Shown here piece by piece: positions 20,837 through 32,249 of a stretch of DNA of 64,000 bases. The stretch is from Neonectria sp. B-13 (taxonomy: Eukaryota; Ascomycota; Sordariomycetes; Hypocreales; Nectriaceae). Location: assembly GCA_002682825.1 (NCBI GenBank), contig NOKP01000001.1:1886464-1950463 (forward strand), in the 5' to 3' direction. A program made the translations under genes and the position numbers. The notes beneath the pieces were generated by a model. The model made no database searches and was not told the origin of the DNA. It was given only the letters and a program-made list of their open reading frames with translations. The stretch's first letter is position 1. Every line of letters begins with the position of its first letter.

Positions 20837-22758
20837 CTACTTCCTGCCGTGCTTCGCCCACTCCCTCAGCACATTCTTCCTGATCTTGCCCGTGCTAGTC
20901 TTGGGCAGCTCGTCGACCACCTCGACCTCCCTGGGAATCATGAACCTGCTGATGTCGCTTTGGTCCTTGGCCCATGCTATCAAGTCACTGCCGAGCAGCG
21001 TCTTTCCCTCCTTGACGGTGACGTAGGCCTTGGGCCGCTCACCCCAGTGCGAGTCCGGCACCGCGACGACGCCGGCTTCGAGGAGGTCCGGGTGCTTGGC
21101 GAGCATGCTTTCCAGGGCGACGGATGAGATGTTTTCGCCGCCCGAGATGATGATGTCCTTTGCGCGGTCAAGGATCTGCGCGGCGCCGTCCGGGTGCCAC
21201 ACGGCGAGGTCGCCTGAGTGCAGGACGCCGCCGGCGAAGAGCTGGCGGGTGGCCGCGGGGTCCTTGTAGTACTCCTTCGAGCAGATGTTGCCGAGGAAGA
21301 CGATCTCGCCAATCTCCTTGCCGTCCTTGGCCACATCGATGAGGACGCCCTGGGGCTCGTCCGGCTTGATGATGCGGATGGGCAGGCTGGTGATGAAGCC
21401 GTGGCCCTGGCGCGCCATCTTGGCGTACTTTTCCTGCGGGGGGAGGTCATCCCACTCGGGCAAGGTGTAGCATTTGGTGATGGGGCCGTAGGTTTCTGAG
21501 CGGATTGGTGAGCATGTGACATGGCAGTTGAGCTAGGGGAAGTCTCTATGAGGCACGAACCTGTCATTCCGTATACATGGACGGGGATAAGATTTAGATT
21601 CACCTGTTGGGGAATCAGTAAAGCGTTACAACTAGTTAAGGTGTTGCGCCCTACCATTTGTTCAAAGAGATAGCCGGTTGGAGGACTGGCGGCAACGGTC
21701 ACCCGCACTTCCTGGGGTAGTCTCTCAGCTTCCTTGGAAGAAACCAACAAGGTGTTGACTGTGGGAGCGGCGTTGAAGTGGGTGATTCCCTCTTCCTTCA
21801 GGAGCCTCCAGATGACCGGGTACTCAATCTTTCTTAGACAGACATTTACACCGCGCACCGCGACAATGGACCACGGAAAGGTCCATCCTAGGGCATGGAA
21901 CCTGAGATTGTCAGAATGACGGCCCGCTCGCTTTGTAAAGATCCGGGAAACTCACATGGGAAGCGTCCAAAGATACTTGCAGCGGCCATTGTTGAGGCCG
22001 GACTCGATGATGTTGGCCATGGAAGCTAGGTAGACACCTCTGTGAGTGTAGACGACCCCCTTCGGCCGGGAGGTGGTGCCGGAGGTGAAGGGGATGGCGA
22101 GCATATCGTCTTCACTCCTGGCTTGGGAATGGAGACCAACCCAGCCGTGACCACCCTGATCCTGATCATGGTTCAAGCCTTCCAAGACGGCCTCATCGAA
22201 GGGCCCACAGAGCTGTCCTTCGGTGGCATCAGTGTCCTAGGAGGATTGGTTAGGAACCTGAATCTGAAATGGCGAAGGAATACCCACCTCATCGATAATG
22301 AAGGGAACGTCCCCGTGCTTCTCCCGGTACAGGTCGAGCAGGCCGACAAACTCTCTATCGACAATGATGCAGTCCACCTCGGCAAAATCGAAAATATAGT
22401 TAATGTCATCCTGCTTGAGGCGGTAGTTGGCCGGGACGATGACTCCGCCAGCCGCGACGATGCCGTAGATGGATTCGAGGAAGGCGGGCGTGTTGGGGGC
22501 GAGGACGCCTACGCGGCGATAGCCATGCTTCAGGAGGTAGTAGGCGAGGCCGCGGGCACGATCAGCAAACTCAGCGTAGGAGCGGCGCAGCACAGCGCCG
22601 TTGACGGTGATGTGGTAGATGGCCTCCGCATTGGGCTCGATGGCGGCGGCGCGCTCGAGGAAGAGAGTCGGGGAGAGGGTGTGGAAGTTTGGAGGCGACT
22701 GAGGATGGGGGCGCAGGTGGTTGAGGATGGAGCGGATACGCGACGGAGGGCCAGACAT
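20837..22758 (-). CDS. AMP-dependent acyl-CoA synthetase/ligase
   Basis: Five exons (22758-22288, 22236-21956, 21901-21655, 21603-21561, 21495-20837) give 566 residues. Introns are 51-65 nt, and all phases match. The ATP-binding P-loop is PFTSGTTSRPKG (about 206-217). Downstream come VYGMTETYGP (A5), GDLAVWHPDG followed by DRAKDIIISGGENI (A7/A8), and PKTSTGKIRKN with the catalytic Lys (A10). The N-terminus reads FHTLSPTLFLERAAAIEP, as in fatty-acid or aryl acid:CoA ligases of the ANL superfamily. The enzyme would adenylate a carboxylic acid and transfer it to CoA. The chain ends AKHGRK, without a classical peroxisomal SKL signal. Exon 4 is only 43 nt. The exact substrate is unknown; medium-chain fatty acids and aromatic acids are both possible. 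Confidence 0.92.
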
Positions 22759-22910
22759 TGTGACTGCGGCGTGGGAAGAGGCTGATGTTTGTGGTGTTGT
22801 GACGAGGAGTTCCACTGCTCTCTGCCCTTATCTAGGTAGGTAGGAACTGGATATCCTTTTTCATCCAAGGGAGCAAGAGTCTGTGCGAAGGACAACAAAG
22901 ATGAGGACCT

Positions 22911-22935
22911 AGGACAGGACAGGACAGGACAGGAC
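22911..22935. repeat. 5-bp tandem repeat, five copies
   Basis: AGGAC is repeated five times without interruption, about 155 bp upstream of the acyl-CoA ligase start codon. Confidence 0.9.
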
Positions 22936-24023
22936 AATGCAAGACGAGGGACAAGAGAGGAACAAGGATAGAGGCAGAGAGCAAAGGCGAGCGATGGGCG
23001 GAAGATGGCAAAGTCGAGGGAGCAGGACGACGCAATTCATAGCTACAGTCTCGGTTGAGCCCGGCTATGGACAGCTCAGCTACCGCCCACTCGGTTCTCC
23101 AACAATTTCCCCTCTCAGTCCTCACTGCTCAGCAACTCCACCGCAGCTCGGGCTGTAAGCGATCGACACGGCGACGCCAGTGACGTTTCGGGACGCTGGG
23201 CCTAGACGATACGCACACTGTCAGGACCGGCTCGACGGGGCGCTCTGACGCGGTTGGTGGTTGTTCGGGACGCGTGTGGGGACCCCGCAGAGATAGCCGG
23301 CGTAGCGTTTACGAAGTACTGCACTGTAGCGTCCAAGTGGATTTCAGGTTGCAATGGCCACGAGTTGACCAAGGCACGGAGTGGTGACGGCCGAGAAAGG
23401 AAGGGAACCAGAAACAAAGGGAAACACAATGAGCCCACCGTTGCGTTGCCGTGGGGTGACGATTCAGCCACCAGTTCCTGGACGGATGGCAGGTGTGCAG
23501 ACTCACGATCTAGACTGCCCATCCAGCGAAGGCCAGAGTCGAGGGACGAGATGGATGAAGGGAAGAAAGTGAATGCGAAAGGGAAGGGATCTCACGGACC
23601 ATCTGCCTACCTTGCTCCTTGCTGTCCGGACTGGGATTGTTGGACCCTCACCGGCAATGCCGTGATGCTGATGGGATGGGATGGGATGGTCCAAGCCAAG
23701 GGTGATGGCGTTCAGTGAACGGAACCAATTGTAGCGGCCTTTGGGAGCCAATAAGGGTACCTGTGGCCTCGGTGAATCTCTGGGGCTCCGCTCCTGCGGG
23801 TTTTGCGGGGTAAGCGGGCCAGTAGCTCAGTACCGGCCATTGTGGGGAAACAGTGTGCCTGCCTTGCCTGAGCCCAGGGCAGTCTCCGAGTGTGCCAAGT
23901 GGAATAAACATGGTCAGCAATGGTAATGGCTCTCTCACGCCAGGAAATTTCGATAAGTCGGCGTTTGATGAAAGTCGACGAGAAGCCGCTTATTCTCTTT
24001 CGGAGAGACAACATGGAATTTGA

Positions 24024-24059
24024 GACCGCCTCGATGATCCACAGGTCATCGAGGCGGTC
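24024..24059. repeat. perfect 14-bp inverted repeat with an 8-nt loop
   Basis: GACCGCCTCGATGA at 24024-24037 is the exact reverse complement of 24046-24059, with tccacagg between. As RNA or single-stranded DNA it would form a very stable stem. It is not inside any gene I can support. Confidence 0.9.
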
Positions 24060-25263
24060 GGTTAGTCCATGACATTCTGCAGGTCACCCACTCCCAGTTG
24101 GCGTTTTACCGAGGATAAAGGTGAGTCAATACGCCATGATGACCCCAAAGCCTACAGCAACAAAGTGTACTTTACCCCAATTGCAGATCCTGGACTTGGC
24201 CCCGTCTACGTAGCTTTCCCTACATTCTGCAGGTGGATCTCGCTGTTCCCATTGCATCTGCCTTGAGAAAAACCGAGTGCGAGTATGCTGTAAGTTCAGT
24301 GCCTCGTGTCTCCAAACCAACGACCAACCCATGTTTTCACGAAATAACCTGGGAGGTCCTTGCTGCAATGGCTCCCCACAAGCTGGCGACAAACTCTTCA
24401 CCAGCACCCTCGGCCTTTTCTCTCATGCAGATACTACACGGGCCATTGATGGCATCTCGGTATGTTAACCAAGGTTACGGCCAATTCATCTTGGGCTTGC
24501 CGTGATTGACGATGGGTAGACTTCCAACTTATCCGAGGCTATTGTGGATTCCAACATCTGTGGCTTCGGAATAAGGTGAGGAGCCGCCCATGCTTGAGAC
24601 TTCAGTGGTGTCTCTCCCCTGTGGCTTTACGGCTGTGGCTGTACGCCCCCTGTGCTCTCAGTGGGACTTTCCCCTGTGGCTTTCCTGCTGTGGCATGGAG
24701 TGAGTGTGGCTCTTCCACCCTGCCGGTCTGGCTCCCTTCGGAATCCCCTGTGACTTTAGTGAGGCGATGTCGCTAACATCGGTAGGTAAGTTAGTACCCC
24801 CACCCGGTCCCCTCCACTGGCCAGATGCAGGCACACCGGACTGTCGACGGGGGTCATGTTGGTCTTAGCGACAGGTCGTCCTTATCGTGCGTGACCAGGC
24901 CATCATGATTCCTCCGCACTCCGTAGTCGCGGCCTACCCATCGAGCTTCATCCACTTCACCTCAGCTTCACCTCCATTCGCACACTCGTTTCCGCGCTCT
25001 GCCCTTGGCTTGCCTCTCGGTTCAGCCCATCACCGACGAGTCCGATCGATCCAGAGTAAGCAACCGGCCAGCTAAATACCGCCAGTTCGGTCCATACTCT
25101 GTACTTCGTACGTAACAGCTGTAGCCCACCCGCCTCAGGCCGGTTTTGGCTTTCGAGACACGTTGGCTCTTGCATCCTCAGTTACATTCAAGCTTTCAAC
25201 TTGCTTCATGCCGCGCGGGTAACAACTGGTATGTGTCGCGCTCCGTGTCTCCTCGACAACATG

Positions 25264-25297
25264 CCCTCCCCTCCCCTCCCCTCCTCTCCCCCTCCCT
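25264..25297. repeat. CCCTC-type pyrimidine tract in the VPS9 gene leader
   Basis: This is a run of CCCTC units and C/T-only sequence on the plus strand, ending about 60 bp before the start codon at 25356. Such tracts are usual around fungal transcription starts. Confidence 0.7.
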
Positions 25298-25355
25298 GCT
25301 CCTTTCTACCCCATCGCCGTCGGCTTGCTCGCAGTGCGCGTCCCCAAAGCTCACA

Positions 25356-27619
25356 ATGATGATCTACAGCTCCGCCTCGAGGTTCATGGCTCCCCAAGAC
25401 CCCGCCAAGAGCTCCTCAGCTCGCCCTTCCGTCTCTCGCACCCACACCTCCCAACCCGCTGCCCCCGATGACGGCGATCGCCTCCAGCTGCCCAAGAGGG
25501 CCCACACCTTTGCGACAGCCTCCGCTGCCGACAAGGCTCTTGCTGCCAACTCCCCCGATGCCTTCGAGACGAGCGAGCACACAGACAATGAAGACGCCCT
25601 CGAGGTCGGCCGAGCATCCGTAGAGCTCGACATCTTGCCCATTGAGCTCGTCACTCTGACCGACAGCTTCATCGACTCTCTATCCGCAAAGGTCCACCCG
25701 AACCCTCCCACCATCGATAGACTGTCGGAGATGTTCCAAGAATTCTACGCCCTCGCCTCCTCTCACATCAACACCCACATCAATGCCCTCGCGACTAGGC
25801 AGAGCCGCGAGGTTTCTCCCGCGCCCTCCGCCTCCTCCATCTCATCCGCCGCTAGCCGCCTGCGGTCCAAGGCAAGCGCCCTGAACGTCAAGGAGAAGCC
25901 CAAGACCGACGCCGAGCAGCAAATGATCACCGCGGATGAACTCGCCAGAAGGAAACGCGCTAGGAAAGCCCTCGAGGCCAAGCGGGGATTGTTGGAGGAG
26001 GCTGTCGAGCGTAGACTGTGCGAGGGCATCTACAGCCGCATCTACCGCCACAGGAGCAGCCAGGACGAAGCCCAGGATGACAAGCTGCGCTCCAAAACAG
26101 CAGCCCTGGCACTGGTTGGCATTAGCCTCGTCGACTTAGGAGTGGACTTGGGAGATGCTTCAAACCAGTCACCGGAAGCGACCGCGGCAAAGTTGGACGA
26201 AATCACGCAGCGCCTAGAACAGGCCAGGAGAGATCTCGTCTTGATGGCCCAGAAAAGATATCCCCTCGGGAAGCTCAACAGCCTCAAGGCTGCGCATAGG
26301 AGCATCGTCGATACCCTCGCCCATTTCCACCCCTCGGCCTCTGCGGATGAGATCATGCCCATGCTCATTTACACCCTTATCACCATGCCCCCCGAGAGCC
26401 TCCACGCCATTAGTGACGTCCACTTCATCCAGAACTTCCGGTGGGAACCCAAGCTCACAGGGGAAGCTGCATACTGCCTGACCAATCTCGAGGCTGTCAT
26501 CAGCTTTCTGCAAACCGTGGATCTTGCTACTCTCCGCGCGGACGAGCACCCCTCCGGCCCCACCAAAAGCACAAGTCCCAGGACGGAAACATTCCCGCCT
26601 GCGTACTCTCAAGGGACAGCACCCTCAGCTCAGAGCGCTGCAGAAACCATAAAGGAGACTGTCTCGGCGACGAGGCCTGCTGCTTCACCAACTGGTCTCA
26701 AGGCTGCGACTACCTTGCGCAGCCGACGGCTGAGCGACCTGGTCAACACGCCTGCGCAGGCCTTTGGTGCCGCTAGCGATGCTGTCTTCAACACAGCTGA
26801 CCAGGGTCTCAAGAACATCTCGAACAGTCTGGGCGATAGCTACAAGTTCCTGGTGGGGAAGCTGCGAGAGCACCAAGACAGCCCACGAGAGTCTATTGTC
26901 GTGCCGCGGACACTCGACGACGCACGCAAACTCGTCAGCACCCCACCTCCCGATGATGACGACTTGTCCGGCGGAATGAACACCCTGCTTGCCCCTGACG
27001 ACATGGAGCATCAGAGGCGTCCCAGTCAGCGCGAGGACCGCGTTCTCAACCTCATCGGGGGTCGCCGTGACCACAGCACGGATAGTAACCGCAGCGGCCG
27101 TAGTGTCAGCTCCTCCAAGAGGGTCCTTTTCGCATCCGACGACCCCCGACCTGCCGGCGCCGCTTCGTCCCCAAGCCAGAACCCTGCGGTGCTGGAACAA
27201 ATGCGCAACCTTGGCAACTCGTTCAACCCCATGGCCCGCTTGCCCAGTATCAGCATGATTCGTGGTTTCGGCCGTACGCCCTCAATCCCCTCAACACCGC
27301 CAACAGCCAGGGAGACAAAACCTGCAGACGGCGGCGATCTTGCGACTGTAAGTTCCCCCCCTCCCCTTCTCAATTCCCCTCTTAGTGCCGAGTAGTCAGC
27401 CACGTCAAAATGCTCACGGCTGACCAAATCAAGGCATTCCCGGACATCGCCCCTGCCCTCCCCCCTAAGGAGGTTCCCAAGATCGCCCCGCCTAGCAAGC
27501 GTTTCATGGAGATCCAGACTCCCGGCGAGCTCAAACTCGGCGAGGTTCTTGACCTCTTGCGCGATTACCGCCGTCTGGCAGGCGCATTGAAGGACCTCAA
27601 CGCCTTCGAGACCAAGTGA
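25356..27619 (+). CDS. VPS9-domain protein, probable Rab5-family (Vps21) exchange factor
   Basis: Exon 1 (25356-27347) and exon 2 (27434-27619) give 725 residues. The frame runs on past the donor (GTAAGT at 27348) to a stop at 27393-27395. The better model is an 86-nt intron ending at AAG (27433), with CTGAC just before it, giving GDLAT-AFPDIAPALPPKEV and a compact C-terminal helix ending LRDYRRLAGALKDLNAFETK. A shorter acceptor at 27385 would make a 38-nt intron, too small. Residues about 220-390 carry the VPS9 fold: LCEGIYSRIYRH, the central SADEIMPMLIYTLITMPP and GEAAYCLTNLEAVISFLQ. These domains activate endosomal Rab5-type GTPases. Flanking regions are Ser/Pro-rich. It could correspond to yeast Muk1 or Vps9. 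I see no CUE ubiquitin-binding domain, so Muk1-like is preferred. Confidence 0.88.
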
Positions 27620-28301
27620 GCACGAGAGAGAGTAGACTAGACCAGTACGTGTAGGAAACCTTCGAACCGAGGCTGTGGAGGCTGGAAGATCTGGCTGGAT
27701 ATAATGGGAAGGTATTATAATAGGTTGGCGGTTGGCGTTGGCTTCGCATCTTTCGGACTATAGAGACCATTTTTAGGATACTTACCACCCCGTATTGAGA
27801 CTGGCCTGGGCAGGACACGATGTACCTCCCGGCATGGCTTAGACTGATGAAGGGACGGGATGGTGTTCATTCTGGCGTTGGCTTGGCCGGTGGCGGCCCT
27901 TTGTATTGCGGTGCCGTTCTAGATATATAACTCCAAAGGAATATCACTGTCCAATATCGCAACACGCGATAATAAAATAAAAAACCCTATCCGAATATTC
28001 AATCCTTTTCAACACCGCCGAGTCTGGACCCTCAGTGCGGAAAATGACCAGAAAAATCAAAACGCTCAACCCAAACCGATGATTGTACCCTGGCCGACTC
28101 CTGTCGAACCTATCTAGATGTCGCCCTGTACACCACACGCCGTGTTCCCTCTGACCGACCAAATCCGTCTATATACGGAATAACTCCCGTTGTGCTTGTG
28201 AAAGTCTCAATAATCTTAAGATATGGGTGAGTCAGGTGCCCCGACTCTATCATGTTTTATCCCCGGTTATACGGGAGAAAAAGTTCCCGCCACGACTCCT
28301 T
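27620..28301. other. shared 3' region of two convergent genes
   Basis: This 682-bp stretch lies between the stop codons of the VPS9 gene and the TRK gene. It is AT-richer than the coding flanks and likely holds both 3' untranslated regions. No gene is seen. Confidence 0.6.
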
Positions 28302-31300
28302 CTAGGGCATCGGGTTGGTATCAGCTCTCCGAGGGTGGAGGTTGTGAGACTCGATAGTCCGGAGTGGACCGACCTCATCCTTCTCCTCAGAGGGGATAGG
28401 CTCCGTAACGGCTCTTGGGAAGTCTTGCGAAGCTCCCGACTGCGCCCGTTTGTGTCCGTGGATCGCATCGGTTCGCACGACTGGACCTGGGTATAGGAAC
28501 TGTGTAATGATGTGACTGTTGGCTCTTTCTCGGCCCATGCCAGTGCTGGGGCGGCGTCCAGAGATGTTGATGTTGTTTTGAAAGTCAGTGCCCGAAGCGG
28601 CGGTTGAGGCTCCTGTGCGGGTACGGATCAGGATTGGTTGGTCCGCCTCGGCTTCGGTCTGGAAGCGAGATTCGCTAGGGAGGAGGACGGCTCGATCGAG
28701 GCCGTATGGGAGACCGCGATGACGACCTCGAATCTGCATGGCAATGATGATAAGTTTGCCAACGACGTTAAACTGGGAACAGAGCGACGCATTGACGGTC
28801 GGGATGCCAATGCTCAACCCCACAGTGCCGTAGGCGCTGATGACTTCAAATAATATAGCAAACAAATCAAAATCTCCGTCTTGGATCTTGCTCCCCTCGC
28901 TGATGGCGAGGAAGAAGAAGCCCACGAAGACGTACCACAGATCAAAGGAAAGCTGCCGTCGCAAATGGGTACCGACGTAAGAAAGTGCCGTGGCCTCGGC
29001 TCCATCTACATCGTCATCCTTCTTGTTGGGATAGACACCAAGAGACTTCTCCTCGTATACATTGGTTCTTCGGATAGAGATGGCAATGGGGAAGACGGAG
29101 ATGTACATCATGATCATATATAGGACGGGCATCGCAGGATGGAGGGCGGACATGCTGAAGCAGGAAAAACCTGCTGTTCGGGTAGCTGCCGCCTGGAAGA
29201 GACCGTCTGCGACCCGCGTGTGAACTGGGAGTTCGGAAACCGCGCCAGAATTAAGCTAAGCTTGGTTAGTACCCGGGTATGGCACTGAAGAGGGAGAGGA
29301 AGGGAAAACGTACGTCGAGAATGATGAAGAACAGTAGGTCAATGACGTTAAGGCCGGCGAGAATCCAGAAAAGCCACCAGTTGGCGCTTGACGGAAACAG
29401 CAAGGTAAAGCACCGACGAGGGTGATCGAGGAGGAACCTCAGTTCTTCCCAGAGCCCTGTCCCGCTGGGGACAATCTTGGCCATGACCCAGATGATGAAC
29501 CGCAGCATGACCGGGAACCCCGTGTTTCCGATAATGATGAAGAACCACATCACCATCATGGCGTATTCGGAGGTGTTGAATGAGTTCATGCTGTCGGGTG
29601 TCAAGGTGAATCCCAAGTCCATGAAGGCCGAGTTGGCTGTCCAGAAGCCCCACCACGTCTTGGACACACCGGCGTCCTCGACGATGGCGCCGTAGTGCTT
29701 GTTGTGGCGGATGAAAGGAAGCAGACAAGCGACAGCGATGATCTGGAAGCCCCAAAAGTAGGAAATCAAGATCAAAGCCAAGGTTCTGAGGGAGCGATAC
29801 TCGATACCGCCCAACTCCTCGCGCTGTTCCAGGGTCAGACCAACGAAGTTGGAGTTTCGACCCATGGTCGGGGTGTAGCTTAGATAGGGCATGTCGTTGA
29901 CCGCGTCTCGTGACCAAGCAGATTTGATGGTGTCGAGGGTGCGCGTTCGGAAGGCGCTCACGGGTCTGCCGCTTTCGTTGTCTTCGTGGACCTGCTTCTG
30001 GCCACGACTTTTAGTACGGGGCTTTCGGAACCTGAAGTTGTCAAATGCCTTGGCGTGATCGGCGGCCTCGTCTCTAACGGGTCGATCGGGTTCGGCGATG
30101 ACGATAGTTGGCCGGCGGTCGTGGGGTAATCTGGAGTCGATGGTCGCATGATCCGGCCTTGAGATGTTGGAACGGGTCATGGCGATGGTGTTGTTGTCTT
30201 CGGCATCTTGAGGGTCGTCATCATCGAGGCGCCTGGGGCCCATTCCCCTCTCGGTATCCCGGGGCCCAGGAATGCGCAAAACTTCATTGTCCTGGTTCCG
30301 TTGACGCTCGACAATGGCAATGTGCTCGGCATTGCTGCGTTTTGACGGAAAGGTAGTGTCATCGTTAATGCCGTCGCTCCTCTTCACCGTGTCGGCGAAG
30401 GTGATTGCTGTGTGCGTAAATCCGAAAGTTTGGTTATGTGCTTCCCTGTCCGCGTGTGCCATAGCACCCCTGTCATCTTGGCCTTCGTGTACCTGTTCGG
30501 GCTTGTCAAGCGGACCCAGGTCCATGCTATTGGACCGAGCGCCTGACACAGTGGCAGTGTCGCTCTCGTCGCTGTTGGCTGCCGTGGTCTTGGCAGGTGG
30601 GTAGCCATCGTCGTCATCGTCATCCACGATTGCTTGCGACTGGATTTGTTCGTTTCCGTCGAGGAGGATTCCGTCGTTGGTGATGCGAGGCGGGCGGCCG
30701 CGGTTGGGGACCACGGTGATACTGCGACCATTGACGCCTTCTTCGGCACCGCGCATCTCGTTGAGTACGCGCGCCTTGGCCTTGGACAGAGTGCCGCGGC
30801 GTTGCCTGGCATCGCTGACCCAGCCCTGGAAGCGCTTCTCGAACCAGTATAAGCGGAGGAAGACGACTGAGCTGTGCAGGGTGATGGGATTGGACATCAT
30901 GGTGAAGAGGTAGATGATGATCTGCTGGACGGTGGTGAGTTGATTGAGGTCGACAGGATTGAGGCCAGCCTGCGTGTTCGCGCCGCTGGCGAACATGAGG
31001 GCGTCAATATAGCTGACGGTATCGGTGCCGGCGCCATAGATAATGATGGAGGCGACCAATGTCGCACCCACGATCCATGTGTCTGCAGCGCGCGTTGGGT
31101 CAGTGATTCAGCGGGCTTGCGTTTGGGGTTTGCACGTGGAGTGGTGGGGGCGATGCAGCTCCAACGCAGGAACGTGGGCAGAAGCAACTTTCAGAGGCAA
31201 CTTACAGTGAACGGAGATGAAATTGAAGTGCGGCGTCTTGGACACAAACGCCGGCTTGACAGCCTTGAGTTGCGCCCAGAAGTAGGCGCGCGCCCCGTCC

Positions 31301-31305
31301 AGCAT
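28302..31305 (-). CDS. TRK-family potassium transporter
   Basis: Three exons (31305-31206, 31082-29314, 29255-28302) encode 940 residues. Introns are 123 nt (GTAAGT...CAG) and 58 nt (GTACGT...TACTAAC...TAG). All four pore repeats of the TRK/HKT fold can be read: ASGANTQAGLNPVD, WTANSAFMDLGFTL, QAAATRTAGFSCFSMSALHP and EVISAYGTVGLSIG. The first membrane segment spans the exon 1/2 junction (FISVH-YTWIVGATL). Between repeats 1 and 2 is a very long hydrophilic, acidic loop of roughly 300 residues, typical of fungal Trk1-like proteins and a usual site of regulation. The last repeat ends in MQIRGRHRGLPYGLDRA, a conserved TRK closing motif. The C-terminal 100 residues are hydrophilic. The protein should import K+ across the plasma membrane. 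Confidence is high. Confidence 0.96.
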
Positions 31306-32117
31306 GTCTCGACTCGACGGTGGACAGGAACTGGACGAAAGCTGGGGAGGCGAATAGTCGAGGAGGGACGGGGAGAGAAGGGAAGGGGAGGAGCCGGGAG
31401 AATGAGAGAGGACCGGGGACTAAATCGAAGTCATGGTGAGGGCGGTAAAAGGAGGCAGTGGTAAGAGATTGTGTACGAAATATACACGAGGTCTAGGGCC
31501 GACTGGGGCAGAGAGCGAGGTGCGGAATTGGACGGGAGTGGCCGGAGGATGAGATGCGGCAGAGGATGGATGATGCCGGCGATGATGAGGACGAGGATGA
31601 GTATGAGGATGGATGGTGGATGGACCTGGTGTGGGTGCGAGGGTGGATTGGACTCTTTGAGGGAGTGGATGGATGGTGGGTGGTGGCTGTGACGAGCTGG
31701 ATCCAGGCCGAGACTCGACTAGTAGCTGACGGAGAGCCCAGACCGCGAACAAAAGAAGCAAGATGGTTGGCGAATAGGGAGGGAGTGCGCGAAGTAGGCG
31801 GTACAGGATAAGGTAGGTAGGTAGCTAGCTAGCTGTAGGACGAAACTGAGAGAGAGGGAGCGGGTTGGGAGAGAATGGGATGAGGAATGCAGGTCAGGCA
31901 GGGCAGGGCTCTATAGGTAGGTGATGTAGTGCAAAGATAACGGTAAACAGGGTACCTAATCAATGGCCCAGGTGCCTATTGTGTTAGGTTAGGTTGGCGG
32001 AATAATAATTAGAATCGAGCCGAGTTGGAAAAGGGTGATGGACGGATGAGGTGAGAGGCAACACGAAAAAAAAGTGTACGAAAGCAGATGAATTATGGTC
32101 CCCTAAAAACGTCTACC

Positions 32118-32152
32118 CAGGTGCCAGGTGCCAGGTACCAGGTGTCAGGTCC
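32118..32152. repeat. 7-bp degenerate tandem repeat, five copies
   Basis: CAGGTGC occurs twice and is followed by CAGGTAC, CAGGTGT and CAGGTCC. It is non-coding. Confidence 0.8.
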
Positions 32153-32223
32153 CGGTTTCCAGGCCCCGGACGTACGGGAAAGAGGCGAGAACAACAATGG
32201 AGACGGGTCACGCAAAGCAAGAA

Positions 32224-32249
32224 GAGAGAGAGAGAGAGAGAAAAAAAAA
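32224..32249. repeat. GA dinucleotide run followed by poly-A
   Basis: About nine AG/GA units precede nine A residues. It is a simple microsatellite in the non-coding stretch. Confidence 0.8.

Larger units (their letters stand above)
22759..25355. other. 2.6 kb intergenic region with a strong hairpin
   Basis: The stretch lies between the divergent acyl-CoA ligase and VPS9 genes. It contains five AGGAC repeats at 22911-22935 (leader of the ligase), a perfect 14-bp inverted repeat at 24024-24059, and a CCCTC-rich leader tract at 25264-25297. The frames at 23254-23718 and 24233-24505 show no domain. No gene is supported. Confidence 0.5.

Noticed and set aside
14900..22758. idea of a secondary-metabolite gene cluster
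   Set aside because: No polyketide synthase, peptide synthetase, terpene enzyme, P450 or dedicated transporter/regulator is present; these are general enzymes.
22042..22785. 247-residue ORF on the plus strand
   Set aside because: It is antisense to exons 1 and 2 of the acyl-CoA ligase, whose spliced product matches a known family throughout.
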